A stretch of 64,000 nucleotides of DNA from Paraconexibacter algicola (GTDB taxonomy: Bacteria > Actinomycetota > Thermoleophilia > Solirubrobacterales > Solirubrobacteraceae), in the NCBI RefSeq assembly GCF_003044185.1, contig NZ_PYYB01000001.1, forward strand, positions 2,748,978-2,812,977. Direction: 5' to 3'. The notes beneath the pieces are model-generated. The model searched no databases. It was not told the DNA's origin and saw nothing but the letters and a program-made list of their open reading frames with translations. Within the stretch, counting starts at the first letter, position 1, and each line of letters opens with the position of its first letter. A program made the translations under genes and the position numbers. This document shows, in pieces, positions 15,043 through 23,670 of this stretch.

Positions 15043-15963
15043 GTGTCCCGTCGCCACCTGCTCGTGCTCGCCGTCCTGGCCGCGACCTGGGGTGCCTCCT
15101 ACCTGTTCATCAAGGTCGGGCTGCGGGACTTCTCCAGCTCGTTCCTCGTCTTCGCCCGCACCGCGCTCGCCGCCGCCGTGCTCGCGCCGATCGCGTACCG
15201 GCGCGGGGCGCTGCGCGAGCTGCAGGGGGCGTGGGGCGCGATCGTCGTGCTCGCCGTCGTGCAGGTCGCGGTGCCGTTCCTGCTCATCACCGAGGGCGAG
15301 CACCACATCCCCAGCGCGCTCGCCGGGATCCTCGTGGCGTCCGCCCCGATCTACACGGCGTTGCTGGCGCTGCGCTTCGCCGAGAGCGAGCGCGTCACCG
15401 GCTGGGCGCTGGTCGGGATCCTCGTCGGGATCGTCGGGGTCGTGCTGCTGTTCGGCGTCGACCTGTCGGGGGACACGGAGACGCTGCTCGGCGGCCTGAT
15501 GGTGCTCGTGGCCAGCCTCGGCTACTCGGTCGGCGCGCTCTACCTCAAGGCGCGGCTCGGGACGCTCCAGCCCGCCGGCATCGCGACCGCGACGATGGGC
15601 GTCAGCGCCCTGCTGCTGGCGCCGTTCGCGCTCGTGTCGTTCCCGAGCGCCGCGGGCGCCGACAGCGTCGCGGCGGTGCTCGCGCTCGGCGTCCTGGGGA
15701 CCGGCGTGGCGTTCCTGCTCTTCTACTCGCTGATCAGCGAGCTGGGCGCGTCGAAGGCCTCGCTCGTGGCCTATCTGGCGCCGGTCTTCGCGGTCCTCTA
15801 CGGCGTGACGCTGCTGGGCGAGGCGATCTCCGTCGCGACGGTCGCCGGGCTGGCCCTGATCCTCGGCGGCAGCTACCTCGGGGCGGGCGGTCGGCCGCCC
15901 CGGTGGCTCAGCCGAACCGGACCTTCCCGTTCGACTTCGCCCGGACCTGCGCGCGCTCGATGA
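15043..15963 (+). CDS. EamA/DMT-family transporter
   Basis: 306 residues, ten predicted helices as two EamA repeats (about residues 5-135 and 145-285). The repeat signatures are AATWGASYLFIKVGLRDF at the start, and the second-repeat ends GTGVAFLLFYSLISELGASKASLVAYLAPVFAVLYG with LGE following, typical of the drug/metabolite superfamily. It probably exports small metabolites; the substrate is unknown. The 3' end overlaps the convergent LON-domain gene by 56 bp, and the last 20 or so residues (PPRWLSRTGPSRS...) are low-complexity and likely a by-product of that overlap. Confidence 0.88.
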   Translation: MSRRHLLVLAVLAATWGASYLFIKVGLRDFSSSFLVFARTALAAAVLAPIAYRRGALRELQGAWGAIVVLAVVQVAVPFLLITEGEHHIPSALAGILVASAPIYTALLALRFAESERVTGWALVGILVGIVGVVLLFGVDLSGDTETLLGGLMVLVASLGYSVGALYLKARLGTLQPAGIATATMGVSALLLAPFALVSFPSAAGADSVAAVLALGVLGTGVAFLLFYSLISELGASKASLVAYLAPVFAVLYGVTLLGEAISVATVAGLALILGGSYLGAGGRPPRWLSRTGPSRSTSPGPARAR

Positions 15964-16534
15964 AGTCCAGGCGCTTGGTCGCCGCGCGGAACAGGCGCGT
16001 GACGAGCCGCAGCCGGGCGTTCTCGGAGCGCAGCTCCAGCAGCGCCTGCTTGGCCTCGAGGCCGAAGTCGACGGTCGCCGCCATCTCGTAGGCGTCCATC
16101 GCGTCGAGCTCGTCGCGCTCGAGCTCCTTCTCGGTCGCCTCGCGGACGAGCTCGGCGTACGCCTCGTGCGCGGCGGCGGCCGCGTCGGCGTCCGCGTCCT
16201 CGGGCTCCTCCTCCTCGAACCGCACGTCCCCGGTCGGGTAGGGCACGTCGGCGGTGCGCTCCAGCAGCTCGAACACGCGCGTGCCGCGGGTGAGGATGTT
16301 CACGCGGCCGTCGTCGAACCGCTCGAGCACCTGCTCGATCCGCATCGCGCAGCCCGCGGTCCGCAGCCCGTCGTCGCCGGACCAGACGATCCCGAACTCG
16401 CTCTCGCCCTCCAGGCACTGGGCGATCATCGTCCGGTAGCGCTCCTCGAAGATGTGGAGCGGGACGAGCTCGTTCGGCAGGGCGACCATGCCGAGCGGGA
16501 AGAGCGGGAATTGGTGCTGGACGTCTCCGGGCAT
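15908..16534 (-). CDS. LON N-terminal (substrate-binding) domain protein
   Basis: 208 residues. FPLFPLGMVALPNELVPLHIFEERYRTMI near the start is the hallmark of the Lon substrate-binding (PUA-like) domain. An acidic stretch (EEEEPEDADADA) and a helical C-terminal part follow. There is no AAA or protease domain, so this is a stand-alone member; it may be a protein-quality-control adaptor, but the role is unproven. CGGAGG lies just before the ATG. An in-frame ATG at 16567 would add 11 residues and overlap the divergent photolyase gene, so the shorter form is preferred. The divergent gap is only 31 bp. Confidence 0.85.
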   Translation of the reverse strand: MPGDVQHQFPLFPLGMVALPNELVPLHIFEERYRTMIAQCLEGESEFGIVWSGDDGLRTAGCAMRIEQVLERFDDGRVNILTRGTRVFELLERTADVPYPTGDVRFEEEEPEDADADAAAAAHEAYAELVREATEKELERDELDAMDAYEMAATVDFGLEAKQALLELRSENARLRLVTRLFRAATKRLDFIERAQVRAKSNGKVRFG

Positions 16535-16565
16535 GACCTCCGCACCGAGTCTAGTCGTAGGACCC

Positions 16566-17990
16566 ATGATGTCTTCGCGCCCATCCACCGCCATCGTCTG
16601 GTTCCGCCGTGAGCTGCGGGTCCACGACCTGCCCGCGCTGCACGACGCGCGCGCCGACCACGACCGCGTCGTGCCGGTGTTCGTGCTCGACCCGCGCCTG
16701 ATCGGCGGGCGCTTCGCGTCCGGTCCGCGGACGCGGTTCATGCTCGACTGCCTCGCCGAGCTCGACGACGCGCTCGGGCAGCGCAACTCCGGGCTCGTCG
16801 TCCGCGAGGGCGACCCGGCGACGGAGCTCGTCGACGTCGCCCGCGAGGCGGGGGCCGACGCGGTGCTGTGGACGAGCGACGCGGCGCCGTACGCCCGGGC
16901 GCGCGACCGCCGGGTCACCGAGGCGCTGCGCGAGGCGGGCATCGAGCCGGTCCCGTGCCCGGGCAGCTACTGCGCCGACGTGTCGAAGCCCCGCACCGGG
17001 GGTGGCAAGCCGTACGCGGTCTTCACGCCGTTCTCGAAGGTGTGGGAGACGCTCCCGCGTCGCGAGGTCCACGGCGCCCCGCGCGATCTCGGCGGGCTGC
17101 CGTCGGGCCTGCGCAAGGGCCGGCTGCCATCGCTCCAGGCGCTGGGCCTGACCGACGAGGTCCCCGAGCCGGTCGTCGCCCCCGGCGAGCGCGCCGCGCG
17201 GGCGGCGATGCACGACTGGCTGCGCGGGCCCGTCGACGACTACGCCGACCTGCACGACCGGCTCAGCGGCGGCACGAGCGTCATGTCGCCGTACCTGCGC
17301 TGGGGCTGCGTCTCGCCGCGCGAGATGGAGGTCCTCGCCCGCGAGCGCGACACCGACGGGGCGCGCGCCTACGTGCGCCAGCTCGCCTGGCGGGACTTCT
17401 ACGCCCACGTGCTGCTGCACCACCCGGACAACCTGCGCCACGAGTACCAGGAGCGGTTCCGCAAGCTCAGCTGGGACGACGACGAGGAGCTGCTCGACGC
17501 CTGGCGCGAGGGCCGCACCGGCTTCCCGATCGTCGACGCCGGCATGCGGCAGCTGGCGCGCACCGGCTGGATGCACAACCGCGCCCGCATGGTCGTCGGC
17601 TCGTTCCTGACGAAGGACCTGCACCTCGACTGGCGCGCCGGTGAGGCGCACTTCGAGCGGCTCCTGCTCGACGCCGAGCCGTCGCAGAACAACGGCAACT
17701 GGCAGTGGATCGCCTCCACCGGCGTCGACCCCGCCCCGTACTTCCGCCGCATCTTCAACCCGGTGCTGCAGTCCAAGAAGTTCGACCCCGACGGCGACTA
17801 CCTGCGCCGCTGGGTGCCCGAGCTCGCCGACGTCCCGGACGCCCGGATCCACGAGCCGTGGACGATGAGCGACGCCGAGCAGGAGCGCGCGGGCTGCGTC
17901 ATCGGCCGCGACTACCCGTCCCCGGTCGTCGACCACAAGCACGAGCGGCAGGTCGCGATGGACCGCTACCGCGCGGTCGGCGAGGGCTGA
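16566..17990 (+). CDS. Deoxyribodipyrimidine photolyase (cryptochrome/photolyase family, class I type)
   Basis: 474 residues. The N-terminal Rossmann antenna domain starts TAIVWFRRELRVHDLPAL. The FAD-binding helical domain shows GTSVMSPYLRWGCVSPRE, QLAWRDFYAHVL, GFPIVDAGMRQLARTGWMHNRARM and EPSQNNGNWQWIASTGVDPAPYFRRIFNP, the classic sequence of CPD photolyases including the residues around the Trp triad and the N/D that contacts flavin N5. It repairs UV cyclobutane dimers using light. A second photolyase of a different class lies 1.2 kb downstream, with one membrane-protein gene between them. Confidence 0.95.
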   Translation: MMSSRPSTAIVWFRRELRVHDLPALHDARADHDRVVPVFVLDPRLIGGRFASGPRTRFMLDCLAELDDALGQRNSGLVVREGDPATELVDVAREAGADAVLWTSDAAPYARARDRRVTEALREAGIEPVPCPGSYCADVSKPRTGGGKPYAVFTPFSKVWETLPRREVHGAPRDLGGLPSGLRKGRLPSLQALGLTDEVPEPVVAPGERAARAAMHDWLRGPVDDYADLHDRLSGGTSVMSPYLRWGCVSPREMEVLARERDTDGARAYVRQLAWRDFYAHVLLHHPDNLRHEYQERFRKLSWDDDEELLDAWREGRTGFPIVDAGMRQLARTGWMHNRARMVVGSFLTKDLHLDWRAGEAHFERLLLDAEPSQNNGNWQWIASTGVDPAPYFRRIFNPVLQSKKFDPDGDYLRRWVPELADVPDARIHEPWTMSDAEQERAGCVIGRDYPSPVVDHKHERQVAMDRYRAVGEG

Positions 17991-18010
17991 GCGGCGTAGT
18001 CTTCCGCGCC

Positions 18011-19114
18011 GTGCGCGCGGAGTACGAGCAGCAGTTCCACCGGGCCGGCCTCCCGCTGCTGATCGAGGACCGGGAGGCCGACACCGACATCTGGAACCGC
18101 GCGTTCCCCCTGCTGGCGCTCGTGTTCCTCGCGCAGGTGTTCAACGGCCTGAACTTCGACTGGGGCGTCGCCGCGAACATCGCGTCGGTCTTCGGATCGC
18201 TCGCCGTGATCCTCGTCGGGGTCGCGCTCGTCAACCGCTTCCGCGGCCGCGAGATGCTCGCGATCCCCGAGTCGCTCGGCCGCGCAGAGCTCGCCGCGTT
18301 CGTCGTCCTGCCGTCGCTGCTGCCGCTGATCTTCGGCGGCCAGGTGGTCAGCGCGGTGGTCACGCTCGTCGGCAACACCGTCCTGCTGGCGCTGGTCTAC
18401 GGGGTGCTCGGCCTCGGCTTCGTGTCGATCGTCGTGTGGGCGGCGCGACGTCTCGTCGGCCAGCTCGGCCGGTCGGTGATGCTCCTGGCCCGCGCGGTCC
18501 CGCTGCTGCTGCTGTTCAGCGTGGTCCTGTTCATCAACACCGAGATGTGGCAGGTGTTCTCGGCCATGAGCGACCCGTCGCTGGGCGCGATGGTCGGGCT
18601 GCTCGTCCTCATCGGCACCGGCTTCCTCGTCGCGCGGATCCCCCGCGAGGTCGCGGCGATCGAGCGCGAGGCAGGCGGGGAGGGGCCGCCGCTGCGCCGC
18701 TCGCAGCTGTTCAACGTCGGGCTCGTCCTGTTCGTCAGCCAGGCGCTGCAGGTGCTCGTCGTCTCGCTCGCGATCGCCGGGTTCTTCGTCGTCTTCGGGC
18801 TGCTGGCGATCTCCCCGGAGGTGCTCGAGAGCTGGACCGGCAGCCGCGGCAGCCCGGTCCCCGTGCTCGGCGACACCGAGATCCTCGGGATCGAGATCCA
18901 CCTGACCGAGGAGCTGCTGCGGGTCGCCACCGCGATCGCCTCGTTCAGCGGCCTCTACTACTCGATCGCGGTGCTGACCGACTCGACCTACCGCGAGGAG
19001 TTCCTCGAGGAGGTCACCGAGGAGATGCGCGAGACGTTCACCGCGCGCAGCGCCTACCTCGCCGAGCGGGACGCCGAGCTGGCCGCCGCCGGCGGGGCCG
19101 CCACGCCCGACTGA
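18011..19114 (+). CDS. Polytopic membrane protein of unknown function between two photolyases
   Basis: 367 residues. An N-terminal cytosolic segment (VRAEYEQQFHRAGLPLLIEDREA) precedes about seven to eight membrane helices, with a loop rich in charged residues (RIPREVAAIEREAGGEG) in the middle. The C-terminal tail DSTYREEFLEEVTEEMRETF is acidic and probably helical and cytosolic. No transporter or enzyme motif is recognised. A TAGTCT hexamer (17997-18002) ends 8 nt before the GTG with no Shine-Dalgarno sequence, so it probably has its own leaderless promoter although it follows the photolyase by 20 nt. Confidence 0.75.
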   Translation: MRAEYEQQFHRAGLPLLIEDREADTDIWNRAFPLLALVFLAQVFNGLNFDWGVAANIASVFGSLAVILVGVALVNRFRGREMLAIPESLGRAELAAFVVLPSLLPLIFGGQVVSAVVTLVGNTVLLALVYGVLGLGFVSIVVWAARRLVGQLGRSVMLLARAVPLLLLFSVVLFINTEMWQVFSAMSDPSLGAMVGLLVLIGTGFLVARIPREVAAIEREAGGEGPPLRRSQLFNVGLVLFVSQALQVLVVSLAIAGFFVVFGLLAISPEVLESWTGSRGSPVPVLGDTEILGIEIHLTEELLRVATAIASFSGLYYSIAVLTDSTYREEFLEEVTEEMRETFTARSAYLAERDAELAAAGGAATPD

Positions 19115-19160
19115 CCGGAGGCCCGGAAGCCCGCGCGCCGTCGCGGCCCGTACCCCGGCC

Positions 19161-20672
19161 ATGGGTCACACCGCGGTCATCCTCGGCGATCAGCTGCTGC
19201 GCGACCACCCCGCGCTCGACGGGGCGTCGCGCGCGGTGCTCGTCGAGTCCACCGCCCTCATGGGGCGGCGTCCCGTGCACCGCCGCCGCCTGCACGCGGT
19301 GCTCGTCGCGCTGCGCGCCTACGCGCAGGAGCTGCGCGAGCGCCACCCCGACCTCGAGGTCGTCGAGCACCGCGGCGCGGCGAGCTTCGCCGACGCGCTG
19401 GCGGCCCACGAGGGGGAGCGGCTCGTCGCCGCGCACCCCAACCGGCGCAGCGCCGTCCGGCACCTGCGCGACGACCTCGGGGTCGAGCTCGTCGACTCGA
19501 CCCAGTTCCTCGTCGGACCGGAGCGGTTCGCCGCCTACGCTCGCGGCCGACGCACGCTGACGATGGAGCACTTCTACCGCGAGATGCGCCGCGAGCACCG
19601 GGTCCTGCTCGACGACGCCGGCGAGCCGCTGGGCGGACGCTGGAACTTCGACGCGGAGAACCGGCGCCCGCCGAAGGAGGGCCTGTCGGCGCCCGCCCCG
19701 TACCGTCCGCGCGAGGGCGAGCTCGACGCCGCGGTCCGCGACGACCTCGACCGGCTCGTCGCCGCCGGGGCGATCACGACGATCGGCCGGGACGGTCCGC
19801 GGCAGGTCGCCGTCACCCACGACGAGGGCCGCCGGGCGCTGCGGTCGTTCGTCGACGAGCGGCTCCCCGACTTCGGTCCGTGGCAGGACGCGATGGTCCC
19901 GGGCGAGCGGATGCTCTTCCACGCGAACCTGTCGGCGCCCCTGAACCTCGGGGTGCTCGACCCGCTGACCGTCGTGCGGGCGGCCGAGCGCGCGCACCGC
20001 GAGGACGGCGTGCCGCTGCAGAGCGTCGAGGGGTTCGTCCGCCAGATCATCGGCTGGCGCGAGTACGTGTGGGGCATGTACTGGCTGCGCGCCGACGAGT
20101 GGCCGCGGCGCAACGCCCTGGACGCCGACCGGCCGCTCCCGGTCGCGATCGCGGCGCCCGGCGAGCACGAGACGGGCTGGAACTGCCTGGACACGACGCT
20201 CAGCGCGGTGGGGGAGGACGCCTACGCGCACCACATCGAGCGGCTGATGGTGCTCGGCAACATCATGCTCCTGCACGGCACCCGGCCGGTCGAGGCGCTG
20301 CGCTGGTTCGAGACCGCGTTCGTCGACGGGGCGGAGTGGGTGATGGCCCCCAACGCGATGGGCATGGCGCTCTACGCGGACGGCGGCGAGATGATGACCA
20401 AGCCGTACGCGGCGGGCGGCAACTACGTCTCGAAGATGAGCCGCCACTGCCCGTCGTGCCGCTACGACCCCAAGCAGCGGACCGGGCCGGACGCCTGCCC
20501 GCTGTCGGCGCTCTACTGGGACTTCCTGGACCGCCACCGCGACCGCTTCACCGGCAACCACCGCATGGCGATGCCGCTGAAGACGCTCGGGCGCTTCGAC
20601 CCGGCGGAGCTCGCCGCGATCCGCGCCCGCGCCGACGACGCGCGCGAGGAGCTCGACACCGGCGGCGGCTAG
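19161..20672 (+). CDS. FeS-type bacterial cryptochrome/(6-4) photolyase (PhrB-like)
   Basis: 503 residues, starting HTAVILGDQLLRDHPAL, the FeS-BCP N-terminus. The C-terminal catalytic part has WREYVWGMYW, MVLGNIMLLHG and GMALYADGGEMMTKPYAAGG. Four cysteines (one in GWNCLD, two in SRHCPSCRYD, one in DACPLSALYWDFL) match the [4Fe-4S] ligands of this class. These enzymes repair (6-4) photoproducts and bind FAD and a lumazine-type antenna. It complements the class I photolyase upstream, giving a UV-repair locus with both dimer types covered. The start is the first ATG before the conserved N-terminus. Confidence 0.93.
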   Translation: MGHTAVILGDQLLRDHPALDGASRAVLVESTALMGRRPVHRRRLHAVLVALRAYAQELRERHPDLEVVEHRGAASFADALAAHEGERLVAAHPNRRSAVRHLRDDLGVELVDSTQFLVGPERFAAYARGRRTLTMEHFYREMRREHRVLLDDAGEPLGGRWNFDAENRRPPKEGLSAPAPYRPREGELDAAVRDDLDRLVAAGAITTIGRDGPRQVAVTHDEGRRALRSFVDERLPDFGPWQDAMVPGERMLFHANLSAPLNLGVLDPLTVVRAAERAHREDGVPLQSVEGFVRQIIGWREYVWGMYWLRADEWPRRNALDADRPLPVAIAAPGEHETGWNCLDTTLSAVGEDAYAHHIERLMVLGNIMLLHGTRPVEALRWFETAFVDGAEWVMAPNAMGMALYADGGEMMTKPYAAGGNYVSKMSRHCPSCRYDPKQRTGPDACPLSALYWDFLDRHRDRFTGNHRMAMPLKTLGRFDPAELAAIRARADDAREELDTGGG

Positions 20673-20683
20673 GCTGCGCGGCC

Positions 20684-21916
20684 ATGAGCACGGCCGCCCG
20701 CACGCACGGACGTCAGCGCCTGACCGGCCGCGACCCGGGCGAGACGCACCGCACCGCGACGCCGCTGGAGCTCCTCTACGACCTGACGTTCGTCGTCGCG
20801 TTCGGCGTGGCCGCCGACGAGTTCGCCCACTACGTCGCCGACGACCACGTGCGGACCGCCCTGCTGGGCTTCGTGTTCGCGGTCTTCGCGGTCAGCTGGG
20901 CGTGGATCAACTACTCCTGGTTCGCCTCCGCGTACGACACCGACGACTGGATCTGCCGGCTGGCGGTCATGGTCCAGATGGCCGGGGTCGTGATCGTCGC
21001 GCTCGGGATCGAGTCCGTGTTCGACTCGATCGACGAGGGCGACACGCTCGACAACACCGTGCTCGTCCTCGGGTACGTCGTCATGCGCGTCGCGCTGCTC
21101 TTCCTGTGGCTGCAGGCCGCCCGGCACGACCCCGCGCGCCGGCCGACGATCATGGTCTACGTGCGGACGCTGGCGCTCGCCCAGGTCGGCTGGGTCGCGC
21201 TGATCGTGCTCGAGCTGCCGCTGGCCACCGCGTTCGCCGCGAGCGCCGTCCTGATCGCCGTCGAGGTCAGCGGCCCGACGCTCGCCGAGCGCCGGGGTGG
21301 CACCCCGTGGCACGCCCACCACATCGCCGAGCGCTACGGCCTGCTGGTCATCATCACGCTCGGGGAGGGGATCATCGGCACGGTCGCGGCGATGAACGCC
21401 GTCGTCCACGGCGAGGACGGCTGGACCACGACCGCCGCCGTCGTCGTGTTCGCCGGGATCGGGATGACGTTCGCCGCCTGGTGGGCGTACTTCTCGGTCC
21501 CGTGGGCGCTGGCGCTCGAGCGCCACCGCGACCGCTCCTTCGGCTGGGGGTACGGGCACATCGCGGTGTTCGGTGGGCTGGCCGCGATGGGCGGCGGGCT
21601 GCACGTCGTCGCCTACCTGCTGGAGGGCAAGGCGAAGATCGGCGAGGTCGGCGTCGTGCTCAGCGTGGCGCTGCCGCTGGCCCTGTTCCTGCTGGCGCTC
21701 TACGCGATGGTCACGGCGATCTTCCGCTCGCACGACCCGCTGCACCTGCTGCTCGTCGCGCTGACCGTCGTCGTCCTGCTGGCCGGGGTCGGGCTGGCGG
21801 CGGCCGGCGTGAGCGTCGCGGTCTGCCTCGTGGTCCTGATGCTCGCCCCGATCGTCACGGTCGTGGGCTACGAGGTGGCGGGGCACCGCCACCTCGCCGC
21901 GCAGCTCGCGGACTAG
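20684..21916 (+). CDS. Low temperature requirement A (LtrA) family membrane protein
   Basis: 410 residues with about twelve hydrophobic segments. The family N-terminus is clear: HRTATPLELLYDLTFVVAFGVAADEFAH, then WINYSWFASAYDTDDWICRL in the next helices, and HIAERYGLLVIITLGEGIIG in mid-protein. LtrA was named from a Listeria growth phenotype; the molecular function is not established. A TAGGCT hexamer (20670-20675) that includes the stop codon of the preceding photolyase gene ends 8 nt before the ATG, so a separate leaderless transcript is likely. The 3' end overlaps the convergent methyltransferase by 4 bp. Confidence 0.9.
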   Translation: MSTAARTHGRQRLTGRDPGETHRTATPLELLYDLTFVVAFGVAADEFAHYVADDHVRTALLGFVFAVFAVSWAWINYSWFASAYDTDDWICRLAVMVQMAGVVIVALGIESVFDSIDEGDTLDNTVLVLGYVVMRVALLFLWLQAARHDPARRPTIMVYVRTLALAQVGWVALIVLELPLATAFAASAVLIAVEVSGPTLAERRGGTPWHAHHIAERYGLLVIITLGEGIIGTVAAMNAVVHGEDGWTTTAAVVVFAGIGMTFAAWWAYFSVPWALALERHRDRSFGWGYGHIAVFGGLAAMGGGLHVVAYLLEGKAKIGEVGVVLSVALPLALFLLALYAMVTAIFRSHDPLHLLLVALTVVVLLAGVGLAAAGVSVAVCLVVLMLAPIVTVVGYEVAGHRHLAAQLAD

Positions 21917-22830
21917 CCGGGCTTGCGGGCGCTGACGATCAGGTTGTAGAAGATCTGCGGCGGCAGTCGCGACTCGAGCAGCGCGCGGTCGACGGCCTGG
22001 AACGCGAGGTAGCCGCGGTAGGCGTACTGGCGCCACAGCCACGGCACGTCCTCCTGCTCGGCGGAGGACTCCAGCGCCCGGTTGGCCCAGCCGAACCAGT
22101 TGGCCAGCAGCTCCTCGCCGCGGACCTTCACCGCGCTGAAGCCCGCCTGGGTCGCGTGGCCGCGCAGGTCGTCGGGGACGAACGCGTGGACGTCGACGAC
22201 GCTCTCGAGCTGGTGGTTCTCGGCGCCGCCGTCGGTGTGGCCCTCCGGCGCCTTGCGGGCGCGCAGCACCGCGCGCCACAGCGGCGCGACGCGGGTCGCG
22301 CCGCGCTTGGGGTAGGCGGCGATCCGGTCGCCGATCTCCGAGGGCTCCCCGGCGAAGTAGAGGGTGCCGCCCGGCTTCAGCACGCGGAAGAACTCGCGGA
22401 ACGCCTGGTCGAGGTCGGGCAGGTGGTGCAGCACCGCGTGGCCGAGCACGAGGTCGAACGACGCGTCCTCGAACGGGAGCTTCTCGGCGTCGGTGACGAC
22501 CGTCTCGACGTCGAGCCCGAGGCGCGCGGCGTTGCCCGCGCACGTGTCCATCATCCCCTGGGAGATGTCGCTGCAGACCGCGGCGCGCACGACGCCCGCC
22601 TGCATGAGGTTCAGGGTGAAGTAGCCGGTGCCGGCACCGATCTCCAGCGCCCGGTCGTACACGGGCAGCGGGGCGCCGAGCGCCTTCTCGAGCTTGCCGA
22701 GCACCTGGCGCTGGCCGATCGCGCCGAAGTCGATGCCCCACTTGGCGTCGTACTGCGCGGCGGCGCCGTCGTGGTAGCGGGTGTTGACGTCCCGGATCTC
22801 CTCGGGCGTCGCGGTGGCGGGGGACGGCAT
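21913..22830 (-). CDS. Class I SAM-dependent methyltransferase (Methyltransf_11 type)
   Basis: 305 residues. SAM-binding motif I is ALEIGAGTGYFTLNLM around residues 60-75, followed by CSDISQGMMD (acidic residue of motif II), TDAEKLPFEDASFDLVLGHAVLHHLPD (motifs III/IV) and FFRVLKPGGTLYFAGEP. A long C-terminal portion (about 120 residues) is outside the core fold and probably binds substrate. It is transcribed divergently from a second methyltransferase at 22870 with a 39-bp mirrored promoter, suggesting co-expression. The substrate may be a sugar or polysaccharide given the GH57/GT4 genes nearby, but this is inference. Confidence 0.88.
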   Translation of the reverse strand: MPSPATATPEEIRDVNTRYHDGAAAQYDAKWGIDFGAIGQRQVLGKLEKALGAPLPVYDRALEIGAGTGYFTLNLMQAGVVRAAVCSDISQGMMDTCAGNAARLGLDVETVVTDAEKLPFEDASFDLVLGHAVLHHLPDLDQAFREFFRVLKPGGTLYFAGEPSEIGDRIAAYPKRGATRVAPLWRAVLRARKAPEGHTDGGAENHQLESVVDVHAFVPDDLRGHATQAGFSAVKVRGEELLANWFGWANRALESSAEQEDVPWLWRQYAYRGYLAFQAVDRALLESRLPPQIFYNLIVSARKPG

Positions 22831-22840
22831 GAGGCCGCTG

Positions 22841-22861
22841 AGGGTAGCGGGGCTCTACCCT
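22841..22861. promoter_or_regulatory. Mirrored divergent promoter (back-to-back TACCCT boxes)
   Basis: AGGGTAG and CTACCCT form a perfect 7-bp inverted repeat with a 7-nt centre. Read outward, each arm supplies a TACCCT -10-like hexamer: the plus-strand one (22856-22861) ends 8 nt before the ATG at 22870 and the minus-strand one (22846-22841) ends 10 nt before the ATG at 22830. Both flanking genes encode methyltransferases. The symmetry gives a compact bidirectional promoter and possibly an operator. Confidence 0.55.
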
Positions 22862-22869
22862 TCGCCGCC

Positions 22870-23670
22870 ATGTCGTCGCCGACCGTCTACCTCCAGCAGG
22901 ACCAGCCCGAGGGCGTCCCGCCGCTGGCCCTCACCGGGGAGCGCACGCTGCCCGACGTGCCGGAGGAGAACTACTGGTTCCGTCGGCACCTGATCGTCTA
23001 CGAGCACATCCGCGCCCGCGTCGGCGGCCGCCGGGTCGTCGACATGGCCTGCGGCGAGGGCTACGGCACCGCGACGCTCGGCCGCACCGCGGCGTCGGCC
23101 GTCGGCGTCGACGCCAACCCGGAGGCGCACGAGCACGCGCGCCTGAAGTACACGACCCCGGACGGCCGCGTGCGCTTCGCGCGCGACCTCGTCGAGACGT
23201 TCTCCGAGCCCTGCGACGACGTCGTCTTCCTGCAGACGATCGAGCACGTCCAGGACCCGGGCGCGATCCTCGAGCACTTCAAGACGCTGCTGGCCGACAG
23301 CCCCGCCGGGGTGGCCTGGATCTCGACGCCGAACCTCCTGACGCTGGCGCCCGAGGGGGCGGAGAAGTCGGAGAACCCGTGGCACGTCAAGGAGTACCGC
23401 GCGCACGAGTTCCGGGCGCTGTGCGAGGCGCACTTCCCGCACGTCGAGCTGCTCGGGCTGTTCCACGCGCGCAAGCTCGCGGTGCACGCGTTCGCGATCG
23501 AGCACCTCTTCTGGGACGAGCTGCACAAGGCGCTGCGCTTCACCAAGCCGTTCTACGACCGCTTCACCCCGGCGATCAGCGAGCGCGACTTCGTGCTGCG
23601 CCCGGCGGGGACGTGCGACCTCGACGCGGCGCTCGACTTCGTCGCGGTCTGCCGCACCGCGGCCCCATGA
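22870..23670 (+). CDS. SAM-dependent methyltransferase (Rv3030-like), first gene of a GH57/GT4 operon
   Basis: 266 residues. RRVVDMACGEGYGTATLGRTA is SAM motif I, with VGVDANPEAHEHARLKY for motif II and DDVVFLQTIEHVQDPGAILEHF for motif IV. The sequence starts after GERTLPDVPEENYWFRRHLIVYEHI, which I associate with actinobacterial Rv3030-type proteins. It overlaps the GH57 gene (ATGA) which overlaps the GT4 gene, the same order as Rv3030-Rv3031-Rv3032 of the mycobacterial methylglucose lipopolysaccharide locus. A sugar O-methyltransferase role is likely by analogy. The leaderless-type promoter is shared with the divergent methyltransferase. Confidence 0.88.
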   Translation: MSSPTVYLQQDQPEGVPPLALTGERTLPDVPEENYWFRRHLIVYEHIRARVGGRRVVDMACGEGYGTATLGRTAASAVGVDANPEAHEHARLKYTTPDGRVRFARDLVETFSEPCDDVVFLQTIEHVQDPGAILEHFKTLLADSPAGVAWISTPNLLTLAPEGAEKSENPWHVKEYRAHEFRALCEAHFPHVELLGLFHARKLAVHAFAIEHLFWDELHKALRFTKPFYDRFTPAISERDFVLRPAGTCDLDAALDFVAVCRTAAP

